Assembly: GCA_018061565.1 (NCBI GenBank)
Contig: JAGOTX010000003.1
Location: 1 to 35,929, forward strand
Direction: 5' to 3'
Origin: Pseudomonadota bacterium
Lineage (GTDB): Bacteria > Pseudomonadota > Alphaproteobacteria > Paracaedibacterales > UBA11393
DNA length: 35,929 bases
Positions 18,376 through 26,877 of the stretch are shown here, one piece after another. Position 1 is the stretch's first letter, and every line of letters starts with the position of its first letter. The position numbers and the translations under genes are program-made. The notes beneath the pieces were generated by a model. The model saw nothing but the letters and a program-made list of their open reading frames with translations, searched no databases and was not told the DNA's origin.

Positions 18376-19194
18376 TTAAACACTGCCACCCCACCAATAA
18401 ATTGAACAAAAAAGAAAAATCCAGACAATATCAACAAAGTGCCAATACCAAATTGATGTTTCAAATCCAACGTGGTGATGCTGAGTTATATCACCTTCTT
18501 TAAAAGTTCGGATATAACAAACAAGTAACAAAAGCGTTCCAACGACAACGTGGGCACCATGCAATCCCGTTGCTAAGAAAAAAGTTGTGGCATAAATTCC
18601 ATCTGTAAATTTAAAGGCCGTATGGCCATATTCTAATGCTTGTAGCATTGTAAATATTAATCCTAAAATAATTGTCAAAAGAAGGCCACGCCTTGTATCC
18701 TTCATATTATTTTGCTTTAAGGCATGATGCGCCCAAGTTACAGTTGTTCCAGAAAGTAAAAGAATTAATGTATTTAAATAAGGAAGATCAAACGCTTCCA
18801 ATGTTTTAATCCCTTGAGGTGGCCAAACACCCTTTGTAAACTGATCATTAATATAGGCAATCGGGTCAAGTGCTGCATTAAAATAAGACCAAAAAAATGC
18901 AAAAAATAGCATTAATTCTGAAATGATAAATAAAACCATACCAATTTTTAAACCATTTTGAACGTGCTTTGTATGAGCGCCCTTTTGTCTTGATTCTTTA
19001 ACTACATCTAATAACCAAGCACTGATAACAGCCAAAACACATAATAAACCTATGCCAAATAAAATATAATCAAGTTTATGCATAGCTAATATGCTACCTA
19101 TGATAAAAACTAAAAGCCCCATTGATAACGCAAAAGGCCAAGGGCTCGGATCAACCAAATGAAATGGATGTTTATTTTTAGAAAATTCTGACAT
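18376..19194 (-). CDS. ctaE: Cytochrome c oxidase subunit III
   Basis: The 272-residue protein has seven membrane segments and clear subunit III signatures: the N-terminal HPFHLVDPSPWPF, then SELMLFFAFFWSYFNAAL, TWAHHAL, GLHGAHVVVGTLLL and YWHFVDIVWIFLF. Subunit III stabilises the catalytic core of aa3-type oxidase in the inner membrane. No subunit I or II gene, nor ctaB/ctaG, lies within the window; upstream is divergent alaS, so the gene is separated from the rest of the complex on that side. No clear ribosome-binding site precedes the ATG at 19194. Confidence 0.95.
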   Translation of the reverse strand: MSEFSKNKHPFHLVDPSPWPFALSMGLLVFIIGSILAMHKLDYILFGIGLLCVLAVISAWLLDVVKESRQKGAHTKHVQNGLKIGMVLFIISELMLFFAFFWSYFNAALDPIAYINDQFTKGVWPPQGIKTLEAFDLPYLNTLILLLSGTTVTWAHHALKQNNMKDTRRGLLLTIILGLIFTMLQALEYGHTAFKFTDGIYATTFFLATGLHGAHVVVGTLLLLVCYIRTFKEGDITQHHHVGFETSIWYWHFVDIVWIFLFCSIYWWGGSV

Positions 19195-19363
19195 AATTTT
19201 TAGCCAATAATTAAAAAAGATATTACAAATAGTTTATGGCAGATTTGCTTAAAATTCAATTCCTTGTAAAACACGGGGATTGTTTATAAAAAATTGTATA
19301 CCACGTTATTTTTCAACTTTCATCATATTAACTTTTCATAGACAATTCTGTTATTTTTTTGAT

Positions 19364-19393
19364 TTGCGCTTAACTTCATAAAAAGCCTATAAT
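19364..19393 (+). promoter_or_regulatory. Putative alaS promoter
   Basis: TTGCGC (19364-19369) and TATAAT (19388-19393) with an 18-base spacer, about 35 bases before the alaS ATG at 19429. Confidence 0.55.
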
Positions 19394-19428
19394 AAACACC
19401 AATAATAATGAATTTATGACAAAATTTT

Positions 19429-21984
19429 ATGAAACATCTATCGGATATTAGACGCACGTTTTTAAACTATTTTAAAAATCAAGGACATGAAGTTATCAAT
19501 TCAAGCCCTGTTGTGCCACAAAATGACCCAACATCGATGTTTACCAATGCTGGCATGGTGCAATTTAAGGACGTTTTTACAGGCAAAGAAGTAAGACCTT
19601 ATAAAAGGGCAACATCGTCCCAAAAATGCATTCGTGCAGGTGGCAAACATAACGATCTTGACAATGTTGGCTATACAGCCCGCCACCACACTTTTTTTGA
19701 AATGCTTGGCAACTTTTCTTTTGGTGACTATTTTAAAGAGGATGCCATCCACTTTGCTTGGGAAATGGTAACCAAAGAATTTAATCTTCCAAAAGATAAA
19801 CTCCTTGTAACCGTATACCATGAGGATACAGAAGCTTTTAATCTTTGGAAAAAAATTGCAGGCTTTTCAGATGATAAAATTATTAAAATCAAAACGGCGG
19901 ATAATTTTTGGTCAATGGGGGACACAGGGCCCTGTGGGCCTTGTACTGAAATATTTTATGACCACGGCGATACTATTTTGGGGGGGCCTCCTGGATCTAG
20001 AGATGAAGATGGCGATAGATTCATTGAAATCTGGAACCTTGTTTTTATGCAGTATGAACAGATATCTAGTGGCAATCGGATCAATTTACCCAATCCATCA
20101 ATCGATACAGGCATGGGGTTAGAACGTGTTGCAGCGGTTCTTCAAGGGGTACACAACAACTATCAAATTGACCTTTTTAAAAATTTAATTCAAAGCATTG
20201 AAGACCACATTGGAAACACCGGGGCAATTCAATCTTACCGTGTTATTGCAGATCATTTAAGAGCCTGTTCCTTTATGGTTGCAGATGGCATTACCCCTTC
20301 AAATGAAGGAAGAGGCTATGTCCTGCGCAGAATTTTAAGACGCGCCATGCGACACGCCCACCTTTTAGGTGCGAAAGAACCGTTAATGCACAAATTAGTC
20401 CCTACTCTTCTTCAAACAATGGGGGACGCTTACCCAGAACTCAATCGAGCAAAAGAGTTCATTAAACAAACCTTTAAAGGGGAAGAAGAAAAATTCCGCC
20501 AAACGTTGGATAAGGGGCTTCGCCTTTTAAGGGATGAAAAAGAATCCATTCGTCAAAATATACTTTCAGGCGATGTGGCCTTTAAACTGTATGATACATA
20601 CGGTTTTCCGTTTGACCTTACACAAGATATTTTGCGCCAAGAAAATATATCCGTTGATGTGGACGGATTTAATCAAGCGATGACTGTTCAAAAAGAACGT
20701 GCCCGCCAAGCATGGGTTGGAAGTGGTGAAACATCCAATGACGCTATTTATTTTGACCTTAAACAAACCATTGGTACATCCGAATTTTTAGGGTATACAA
20801 CGTTAACTTCTGAAGCTGTTGTTCAAGCAATCATTAAAGAGGGTGTTCTTTTAAACGAAGCATCCAAAGGGGATGAGGTGTTACTTGTTTTTAACCAAAC
20901 ACCTTTTTATGCTGAATCTGGTGGGCAAAAAGGCGACTGTGGAGAGATTGTATCAGATGATGTTACTGTACAGGTCTTAGATGTTCAAAAAAAACTGGAT
21001 GATATTTTTGTGCATAAATCCGTCATTTTGAAAGGAACTATCAAAAAAGGAGATGCGCTAAAACTTATTGTTAATGAAGAGAATCGTTTAAAAACAGCAG
21101 CGAATCATTCTGCAACGCACCTTCTTCATAAAGCGTTACGTTCCGTTTTGGGTGAACATGTTGTTCAAAAAGGATCTCTCGTTGGAAGTGTCCGTTTAAG
21201 GTTTGACTTTACGCATAATCACCCCCTTACAAAAGAGGAAATATCCGCTGTTGAAAGCATAGTTAACAAAGAAATTTTAAAGAACCAAGCAACAAAAACC
21301 CTTCTTATGACGCCAGATGAAGCAATTAACCAAGGGGCATTGGCTCTTTTTGGCGAACGCTACGGGGATGAAGTTCGTGTTGTAAGCATTGGGGGAAATT
21401 TTTCAACAGAACTTTGCGGGGGTACCCATGTATCGAGCACAGGCGATATTGGACTTTTTAAAATTATTTCAGAAAGCAGCATTGCGTCAGGCATTCGCCG
21501 TATCGAAGCGATGACAGGCCTTAAAATTGTTGATGAATTTAACGAATTGGAAACAAAGCTTGATAACGTTATCAAAGACGCAAAGGAAGAAAAGTTATCC
21601 CTCAATAAGCAAATAACACAGTTAAAACAGCAACTCACCCTCGCCTCTTTAACATCAGTGGATGAAACGATCATAAAAGAAGATGTTCAGTGGTCAATAA
21701 AACACTTAAAAGATGTTAACCCTTCAGAGCTTCGCGCTATTTCTGATCACCTTCTTCAAAAATTCCCTGGTGTTATGATCGTAACAACAGTTGTTGAATC
21801 TAAAATATCCCTCAGTATTGCCGTTTCAAAAGAACTTTTTGATAGAATTCAAGCAAATAAACTGATCCCCCTTGCAACAGAGCACTTAAAAAGTAAGGGG
21901 GGGGGGGGCAAACCAGACTTTGCACAAGGTGGCGGTGTTGATACAGAAAAATTATTAACGTTGCTAAAAGAATTAACCCGTTAG
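19429..21984 (+). CDS. alaS: Alanyl-tRNA synthetase
   Basis: This class II synthetase charges tRNA-Ala. The 851-residue product (family about 875) shows the catalytic domain (RRTFLNYF, PVVPQNDPTSMFTNAGM, RHHTFFEMLGNFSFGDYF, the GMGLERV motif), the tRNA-recognition helix bundle, and the editing domain with zinc-type residues His560 and His564 (HSATHLLH) and Cys663 and His667 (CGGTH). The C-terminal C-Ala domain ends with the glycine-rich GGGGKPDFAQGGG. That glycine run is encoded by twelve consecutive G at 21897-21908, the longest homopolymer in the window, and the frame stays open through it. The stop is two bases from the stop of convergent cca. Confidence 0.97.
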   Translation: MKHLSDIRRTFLNYFKNQGHEVINSSPVVPQNDPTSMFTNAGMVQFKDVFTGKEVRPYKRATSSQKCIRAGGKHNDLDNVGYTARHHTFFEMLGNFSFGDYFKEDAIHFAWEMVTKEFNLPKDKLLVTVYHEDTEAFNLWKKIAGFSDDKIIKIKTADNFWSMGDTGPCGPCTEIFYDHGDTILGGPPGSRDEDGDRFIEIWNLVFMQYEQISSGNRINLPNPSIDTGMGLERVAAVLQGVHNNYQIDLFKNLIQSIEDHIGNTGAIQSYRVIADHLRACSFMVADGITPSNEGRGYVLRRILRRAMRHAHLLGAKEPLMHKLVPTLLQTMGDAYPELNRAKEFIKQTFKGEEEKFRQTLDKGLRLLRDEKESIRQNILSGDVAFKLYDTYGFPFDLTQDILRQENISVDVDGFNQAMTVQKERARQAWVGSGETSNDAIYFDLKQTIGTSEFLGYTTLTSEAVVQAIIKEGVLLNEASKGDEVLLVFNQTPFYAESGGQKGDCGEIVSDDVTVQVLDVQKKLDDIFVHKSVILKGTIKKGDALKLIVNEENRLKTAANHSATHLLHKALRSVLGEHVVQKGSLVGSVRLRFDFTHNHPLTKEEISAVESIVNKEILKNQATKTLLMTPDEAINQGALALFGERYGDEVRVVSIGGNFSTELCGGTHVSSTGDIGLFKIISESSIASGIRRIEAMTGLKIVDEFNELETKLDNVIKDAKEEKLSLNKQITQLKQQLTLASLTSVDETIIKEDVQWSIKHLKDVNPSELRAISDHLLQKFPGVMIVTTVVESKISLSIAVSKELFDRIQANKLIPLATEHLKSKGGGGKPDFAQGGGVDTEKLLTLLKELTR

Positions 21985-21986
21985 AC

Positions 21987-23192
21987 TTAAGAATAGGAAT
22001 ATATAGCTTCCAAAGCCTTGATCTTTCGCATACAAACAACGTCTTTAATGTTTTTTGCGTTGTGTGAAATGTCTGAAAAATCAATTAATTCTAAAGCCAA
22101 AACAGCGGCTTTGAGGTAATCTTCTTGTTTAAAATGATCAACACGTCCTTGTATATCTGCTTTTGCACAAATAAGAAGGCGTTTTAAATTTTCATCGCTT
22201 AATTTTTTAATTTTAAAAGCATCTAAAACCTCAATCAGTGTTTTAGGTTTAAGGTCAAATAAGCGATGGATGTGGAGGTGATATTTAACAAAAGCTAGGA
22301 TAAAATTTTTGTGTTTTAAAATGCCGTAATGGTTTAAAAACTCTTTGACAGGAGCAAGGCCTCTGTGTTCATGACCAATGTGCTTTGGTATTATTTCTTT
22401 TGGTGTTAAAGCTTTTCCTAAATCGTGCAAAAGTCCTGTGTAAAGGCAAATAAGATCTTGTGTTTCTTGTCTTATGGCATCTAAAACGCAAAGAGTGTGA
22501 ACAAAAGCATCCCCTTCTGGGTGGTATTGTTTTGATTGTTCAACACCGTAAAGGGCAAAAATAGATGGAAAAATAACATCTAACACGTTCAAGTCAAAAA
22601 GTGTTTTAAAAAAGATGGATGGTTTTTTTTCCAACAAGGCTTTTTCAAGTTCTAGCCTTACACGTTCTGGTTTTAAGTGTTTTAGTTCATCTCTCATAGA
22701 AGATATTTCAGACGTGCAGCTTTCATGAAGTTTGAAATTTTGAAATCGAGTTTTAAAGCGAGCAAGCCTTAGTACACGAACGGGGTCCTCTTTAAAAGCG
22801 TTACTTACGGGCCTTAGGATTTTATGTTTTAGATCTTCTAAGCCATTGAATGGGTCAATATAGTCTTTTCCATCAAATGCCATGGCATTGATTGTTAAAT
22901 CACGGCGTTTTAAATCTTCTTTGAGCGTTACATTAGGCGATGCATCTACTTCAAACCCTTTATAGCCATTTGCTATTTTGCGCTCACGTCTGGCAAGGGC
23001 GTATTCTTCACCTGTTTTGGGATGTAAAAAAACAGGAAAGTCTTTTCCAACTTGATGAAACCCAAGGGCAAACATATCATTTGGTGTGGCACCAACAACA
23101 ACATAGTCTTTATCTTTTGAAGGCACGTTTAAAATTTGATCCCGAACGCTGCCCCCAACAAGATACACTTTTATGTGAGATGGAAATTCCAT
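21987..23192 (-). CDS. cca: CCA-adding tRNA nucleotidyltransferase with HD domain
   Basis: It adds or repairs the 3' CCA of tRNAs. The 401-residue product begins KVYLVGGSVRD (residues 8-18) with the catalytic DKDYVVVG (Asp27, Asp29), then KDFPVFLHPKTGEEYALARRE, RRDLTINAMA, and the neck and body with EDPVRVLRLARF. A metal-binding HD domain (LLHDLGKALTP) follows. The order and wording of these motifs closely match the Escherichia coli-type multifunctional Cca (nucleotidyltransferase plus HD phosphatase/phosphodiesterase). It is probably the last gene of the bamD-lysS-lipoprotein-cca operon, 12 bases after the lipoprotein stop. Confidence 0.94.
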   Translation of the reverse strand: MEFPSHIKVYLVGGSVRDQILNVPSKDKDYVVVGATPNDMFALGFHQVGKDFPVFLHPKTGEEYALARRERKIANGYKGFEVDASPNVTLKEDLKRRDLTINAMAFDGKDYIDPFNGLEDLKHKILRPVSNAFKEDPVRVLRLARFKTRFQNFKLHESCTSEISSMRDELKHLKPERVRLELEKALLEKKPSIFFKTLFDLNVLDVIFPSIFALYGVEQSKQYHPEGDAFVHTLCVLDAIRQETQDLICLYTGLLHDLGKALTPKEIIPKHIGHEHRGLAPVKEFLNHYGILKHKNFILAFVKYHLHIHRLFDLKPKTLIEVLDAFKIKKLSDENLKRLLICAKADIQGRVDHFKQEDYLKAAVLALELIDFSDISHNAKNIKDVVCMRKIKALEAIYSYS

Positions 23193-23204
23193 TCTCTAAT
23201 TTAT

Positions 23205-23852
23205 TTAAAACTTTGTAAGGTAAATATGACCTTCTATCAACTGTTGACGAAGAAGCGTTAACACTTCTTGAATGTCTTTTGAGCTAAACCCTTTATTGAC
23301 TGATGAATAATAATACCCTTCTAAATTATTATTTTTTAAATCAACAAAATAAATTCTGCATGTTGAATGAGCTGTTGAGATTGAAAAATATTGATGATGT
23401 TGTTCTCTGATACCGCTCATAATCGGTTCAAATACAATTGCATAATCGCAGTTATACTGTGATTTGAGCATTGTTAAGTCATAAGGAGAAAGCCCTAATG
23501 CATTTTCGTGTGTTTTTATAAGATTTTTTGGATTTAAAGGTGTTTCAACAATTGTAACCTTCATGCCATTTGATCGAAATGTTTTTGAAAACTCTTTTTG
23601 GTAATTGTTTACAACAGCTTCATGGGTTAGCCTTTTAATATCTTGTTCATTAGACAAACAATAATTGACCAGTAATTCAACAAGGCCTTTTTCAATAACT
23701 GGATTAACCTCACCAATTTGTAAAATAACAACGGATGCAGGCTTACTCAAAATTGACCTTTTAATACGGATATTTTCCCTTTGAGGACCGCAACCAGTGA
23801 TCAAAACAAGACAAACCATAAAGCTTAGTAAGTGTTTAAAATAATGTTTCAT
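23205..23852 (-). CDS. Putative lipoprotein of unknown function
   Basis: The 215-residue product starts with a lipoprotein signal peptide: Lys/His-rich N-terminus, hydrophobic stretch, lipobox LITGC with lipidated Cys21. The mature part looks like a mixed alpha/beta domain (VVILQIGEV, then NCDYAIVFEPI and CRIYFVDLKNNNLEGYYYSS). This resembles the layout of small periplasmic lipoproteins but I cannot name the family. It sits between lysS (19 bases upstream) and cca (12 bases downstream) on the same strand, so it is translated from the same message. ATG at 23852 is preceded by AAAAAGGAAAAA. Confidence 0.85.
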   Translation of the reverse strand: MKHYFKHLLSFMVCLVLITGCGPQRENIRIKRSILSKPASVVILQIGEVNPVIEKGLVELLVNYCLSNEQDIKRLTHEAVVNNYQKEFSKTFRSNGMKVTIVETPLNPKNLIKTHENALGLSPYDLTMLKSQYNCDYAIVFEPIMSGIREQHHQYFSISTAHSTCRIYFVDLKNNNLEGYYYSSVNKGFSSKDIQEVLTLLRQQLIEGHIYLTKF

Positions 23853-23871
23853 TTTTTTTCCTTTTTAAAAA

Positions 23872-25425
23872 TTAGCCAATTTTTTTCTCAATTAAATGAA
23901 TCATGTTTTGAACACCATAAAGCGCAATAAATGACCCCATTCGTGGCCCTTCTGTTTGACCAAGGAGCACTTCATACAGGCTTTTAAACCATGATCTTAA
24001 ATCGTCATAAGGGTAGCGTTTTCCAATTTCAAAAACGATTGCTTGGCATTCTTCTGCTGTGGCTTGTTCACTTAAAGAGGTCAACTCTTTTTTCAAATCC
24101 TGCATGGCTTGAACATCCACTTCTGTTGGGATTTTATAAATCTTATTGGGCTTAATAAAACCTTGATAGTAACGGATAGCATAAGAAATGAGTTTATCTA
24201 AAAAGGGGTAAGATTCTGGTGTTAAAGAGTCCCTATATTTTTGAACAAAGCCCCAAAGAACAGATGGATCTTCACTATTACAGACAGATGCAAGGTTTAA
24301 GAGAATATTAAAGCTTAAAGGGGAACCTGAATTATTAAGGTCACCTTGATGAATATGCCAAACAGGGTTTTCTAATTGTTCTTGATTCGATTGCGCTTTA
24401 TACTTTTCACTAAAGGTTAAATAGTCATCAACCGTTTTTGGAATAACATCAAAATAAAGACGTTTTGCGCGTTTTGGGGTTTGATACATATAGTAAGCCA
24501 AACTTTCATGGGGGGCATACTTTAACCAGTCATCAATTGTTAATCCGTTACCTTTTGATTTTGAAATTTTTTGGCCTTCTTCATCTAAAAAGTGTTCATA
24601 AGTGAGGTTGAGGGGGGGGGTGCGCCCTAAAATATGACTGACTTTAGAAGACAGTGTTACAGAATCAATAAGGTCCTTACCGCTCATTTCATAGTCAACT
24701 TCTAAGGCATACCAACGCGTACCCCAATCAACTTTCCATTGCAGTTTACAGTTGCCACCTGTAACAGGTGTTTCGACGAATTGATCAGTTAATGGATCTT
24801 TATAAACAACGGTATAGCTATCTAGTTTTCTTTCAACCATCGGCACTTGTAAGACGACACCAGTTTTAGGGCAAACTGGCAAAAAGGGACTATAAGTTGC
24901 CCGTCTTTCTTCGCCAAGTGTTGGTAAAATAACGTTCATAATCTCATCATACCGTTCAAGAACACGCTTTAAGGCGTTATCCAATAAACCATTTTTATAA
25001 AAATCTGTAGCACTTTTAAATTCATATTCAAAACCAAAAGAATCTAAAAAACGGCAAAGCATAGCGTTATTGTGGGCACCAAAACTATCAAACTTTTCAA
25101 AGGGATCTGGAATGGAAGTTAAGGGTTTTCCAATGTGTTGGCGCAACATTTCTTGATTCGGCACATTATCTGGCACTTTTCGAAGGCCATCCATATCGTC
25201 TGAAAAACAAAATAAACGAACAGGAATATCTGTTAGGTGTTTTAGGGCATGGCGGACCATGCTTGTTCTTGCAACTTCGCCAAAGGTGCCAATATGAGGA
25301 AGGCCTGAGGGGCCATACCCTGTTTCAAGCAAAATATACCCTTTTTCAGGCGTTTTATTATTTAAACGGTCAACAATTCTTCTTGCTTCTTCAAAAGGCC
25401 ATGCTTTTACAAGTTCATACGACAT
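23872..25425 (-). CDS. lysS: Class I lysyl-tRNA synthetase
   Basis: It charges tRNA-Lys. At 517 residues it has the class I architecture, not the class II fold of most bacteria: GYGPSGLPHIGTFGEV with HIGT at 44-47, and the KMSKS counterpart KISKS at 286-290 followed by KGNGL. The N-terminal MSYELVKAWPFEEARRI and the YPYDDLRSWFKSLYEVLLGQ C-terminus fit the archaeal-type enzyme that is standard in alphaproteobacteria and also found in spirochaetes. This supports the taxonomic placement of the window. A nine-base poly-G tract lies at 24612-24620. It lies 30 bases after the bamD stop. Confidence 0.96.
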   Translation of the reverse strand: MSYELVKAWPFEEARRIVDRLNNKTPEKGYILLETGYGPSGLPHIGTFGEVARTSMVRHALKHLTDIPVRLFCFSDDMDGLRKVPDNVPNQEMLRQHIGKPLTSIPDPFEKFDSFGAHNNAMLCRFLDSFGFEYEFKSATDFYKNGLLDNALKRVLERYDEIMNVILPTLGEERRATYSPFLPVCPKTGVVLQVPMVERKLDSYTVVYKDPLTDQFVETPVTGGNCKLQWKVDWGTRWYALEVDYEMSGKDLIDSVTLSSKVSHILGRTPPLNLTYEHFLDEEGQKISKSKGNGLTIDDWLKYAPHESLAYYMYQTPKRAKRLYFDVIPKTVDDYLTFSEKYKAQSNQEQLENPVWHIHQGDLNNSGSPLSFNILLNLASVCNSEDPSVLWGFVQKYRDSLTPESYPFLDKLISYAIRYYQGFIKPNKIYKIPTEVDVQAMQDLKKELTSLSEQATAEECQAIVFEIGKRYPYDDLRSWFKSLYEVLLGQTEGPRMGSFIALYGVQNMIHLIEKKIG

Positions 25426-25455
25426 AATTGTACTCTTTCTTTTTGATATTCTTTT

Positions 25456-26211
25456 TTAAGATGCAGTTTTTGGGGTCATTAAGGAAATTGCTTTTTCAGT
25501 CCAACTGCTATTCTTAAATTGTTTTTTAAGTTTTTCTAAATAGAATTTTGCTTGGCTTCGAACACCAAGAGCTTTATAAGCTTCAACAAGCCGGTAATAC
25601 GCTTCTTCAACTTGTCTTGATTCTGGATAATCATCAATAACTGTTTTAAACCGATTAATCGCAGAAACATAAGAATAGATATTCATGTAATAAATACCAA
25701 CGTCCATTTCTTTTGCTGCCATATGGTCTTTAACTAAAATACTTTTTTCTTTTGCATCTTTAGCATGCTCTGTACCTGGATAGCGTTGAATAAGCTCGTC
25801 AAAAAATGAAACACTTTCATCTGCAATTGTTTGATCTCTTTGAATAAGGGGGATTTGTTCATAAGCACAAATACCACGCATGTAAAGAGCGTAAGGGACT
25901 TCGCTGTGACCTGGATGAAGCTGAATAAAGACATTAAAAGCCTCTGATGCTTCTTCAAAAGAACCAGCACGGTAAAGGGAATAGGCACTTAACAGTTGCC
26001 CATTAATAGCATAGTCTGAATAAGGGTGATTTCTTTCAATTTCAGAAAAGATTTTTGCAGCTTTTTTAAAGTCTTTATTTGTCAGTTCTTTATTGGCTTG
26101 CTTGTAAATAACTTCTGGGTCTTTATCGGCAAAACTTTCCTCATCACCAGAACAAGACGCAAGAAAGAAAACACTTAAAAATGCAATACTTTTTTTTAAA
26201 TTAATCGTCAT
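25456..26211 (-). CDS. bamD: Outer membrane assembly lipoprotein BamD
   Basis: BamD is an essential lipoprotein partner of BamA in inserting beta-barrel proteins into the outer membrane. The 251-residue product has the lipobox FFLASC (Cys20) followed by tandem TPR-like helical repeats: YKQANKELTNKDFKKAAKIFSEIERNHPYSDYA, then AYSLYRAGSFEEAS and a large loop YALYMRGICAYEQIPLIQRDQT that is characteristic of BamD. The last repeat is AYKALGVRSQAKFYLEKLKKQF. Length is normal (about 245). It is the first gene of the bamD-lysS-lipoprotein-cca group and must have its promoter in the 26212-26350 region. Confidence 0.95.
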   Translation of the reverse strand: MTINLKKSIAFLSVFFLASCSGDEESFADKDPEVIYKQANKELTNKDFKKAAKIFSEIERNHPYSDYAINGQLLSAYSLYRAGSFEEASEAFNVFIQLHPGHSEVPYALYMRGICAYEQIPLIQRDQTIADESVSFFDELIQRYPGTEHAKDAKEKSILVKDHMAAKEMDVGIYYMNIYSYVSAINRFKTVIDDYPESRQVEEAYYRLVEAYKALGVRSQAKFYLEKLKKQFKNSSWTEKAISLMTPKTAS

Positions 26212-26239
26212 AAGAACAACACATTAGATTTTTATAAAT

Positions 26240-26288
26240 AAACTTCCCTATTTGTACCATACTATTTAGACTTAGGGGAAGTTTTTTT
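26240..26288 (+). terminator. Terminator-like inverted repeat upstream of bamD
   Basis: aaacttcccta (26240-26250) pairs with taggggaagttt (26273-26284) with one bulged G and a 22-base loop, then a run of T to 26288. It would terminate plus-strand transcription, yet no plus-strand gene precedes it for more than 4 kb. It may block antisense transcripts or act as an operator near the bamD promoter. Confidence 0.35.
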
Positions 26289-26344
26289 AAAACTATTAAA
26301 AGTCATTCAAAAAATTAACCGTTTCTTAATATATATCATGTTAA

Positions 26345-26667
26345 TCTAATGATGTAAGACGCATTAGGCGGGGAGGGATTAAGAGCGATCCCTTGACATT
26401 AGCAAGTTAGGAAAGGAGTACCTTAACCGAAAGAAATCTTACACACCTGTTCGTGTGGCATAATAAACCTCGATATCAAGGTTATTATATACACACATCT
26501 TCAAAGCGCAATATACTTTGATAACCGTTGAGTTATGCCTTGTTTAAAGGCCTCTAAAGCACCGGTTGGTTGCTATTGTTTCGTGGTGGAGGAGGTGGGG
26601 GCCGTGATCGATTTGGGTTTCTGTGGGGGCCCCTCAGAACACGAAGAATGCCCAAAATCAGTTTTTT
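26345..26667 (+). ncRNA. Candidate structured RNA gene, family not recognised
   Basis: This segment has no usable reading frame but is about 44% G+C by hand count (26341-26640), well above the neighbouring spacers. It is dense in inverted repeats: tgtaaga/tcttaca (26353-26359 with 26437-26443); agggat/atccct nearby at about 26374-26392; cacac/gtgtg (26442-26446 with 26453-26457); ataataaacct with aggttattat (26460-26488, one bulge); tcaaag/ctttga (26501-26506 with 26516-26521); gcctt/aaggc (26537-26551); ttcgtg/cacgaa (26580-26585 with 26640-26645); ggggcc/ggcccc (26598-26603 with 26628-26633). It ends in gatttggg/cccaaaatc followed by T6 (26662-26667), which sets the strand as plus. I looked for and did not find tmRNA (tag, T-loop), RNase P RNA (P4) or SRP RNA signatures. 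Ends are approximate and the promoter is not clear. Confidence 0.5.
26610..26667 (+). terminator. Probable terminator of the candidate RNA
   Basis: gatttggg (26610-26617) pairs with cccaaaatc (26651-26659, one bulged A), enclosing a GC-rich inner palindrome (ggggcccc, 26626-26633), and six T follow at 26662-26667. The long enclosed segment makes it less canonical than the terminator at 16854-16885. Confidence 0.45.
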
Positions 26668-26815
26668 CGTTAAGTTTCTCTTAAGAAAATCCTTATATTA
26701 ACTCTGTCTAAAAATAAAAATTTTGGTTTTGAAAGATCAAAAAGCTTAACAAGATTTTAAACAGATATTTAGTCTGATTAATATCCGCTTAAATATATCA
26801 CTTCACACGAAAACC

Positions 26816-26844
26816 TTTACGAATAATTTAAGATGTTTTACCAT
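26816..26844 (+). promoter_or_regulatory. Possible promoter of the dipeptidase gene
   Basis: TTTACG (26816-26821) and TACCAT (26839-26844) have a 17-base spacer, about 34 bases before the ATG at 26878. The same TACCAT with a 17-base spacer from a TTGCGT box precedes tyrS. The -10-like box lies inside a small inverted repeat aagatg/catctt (26830-26855). Confidence 0.3.
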
Positions 26845-26877
26845 ACTATCATCTTCATTTAAAGATCTTAAAAAATT

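Noticed and set aside
21890-21920. Frameshift in alaS at the twelve-G run
   Set aside because: The frame continues into the conserved KPDFAQGGG motif, so the tract is the native glycine run.
26345-26667. tmRNA, RNase P RNA, 6S or SRP RNA as the identity of the structured locus
   Set aside because: No tag frame or GGTTCGA T-loop, no AGGAAAGTCC/ACAGAA P4 pair, no GGAAGGAAGCAGC SRP loop, and no single long 6S-type hairpin were found on either strand. A diverged form cannot be excluded without covariance searching.
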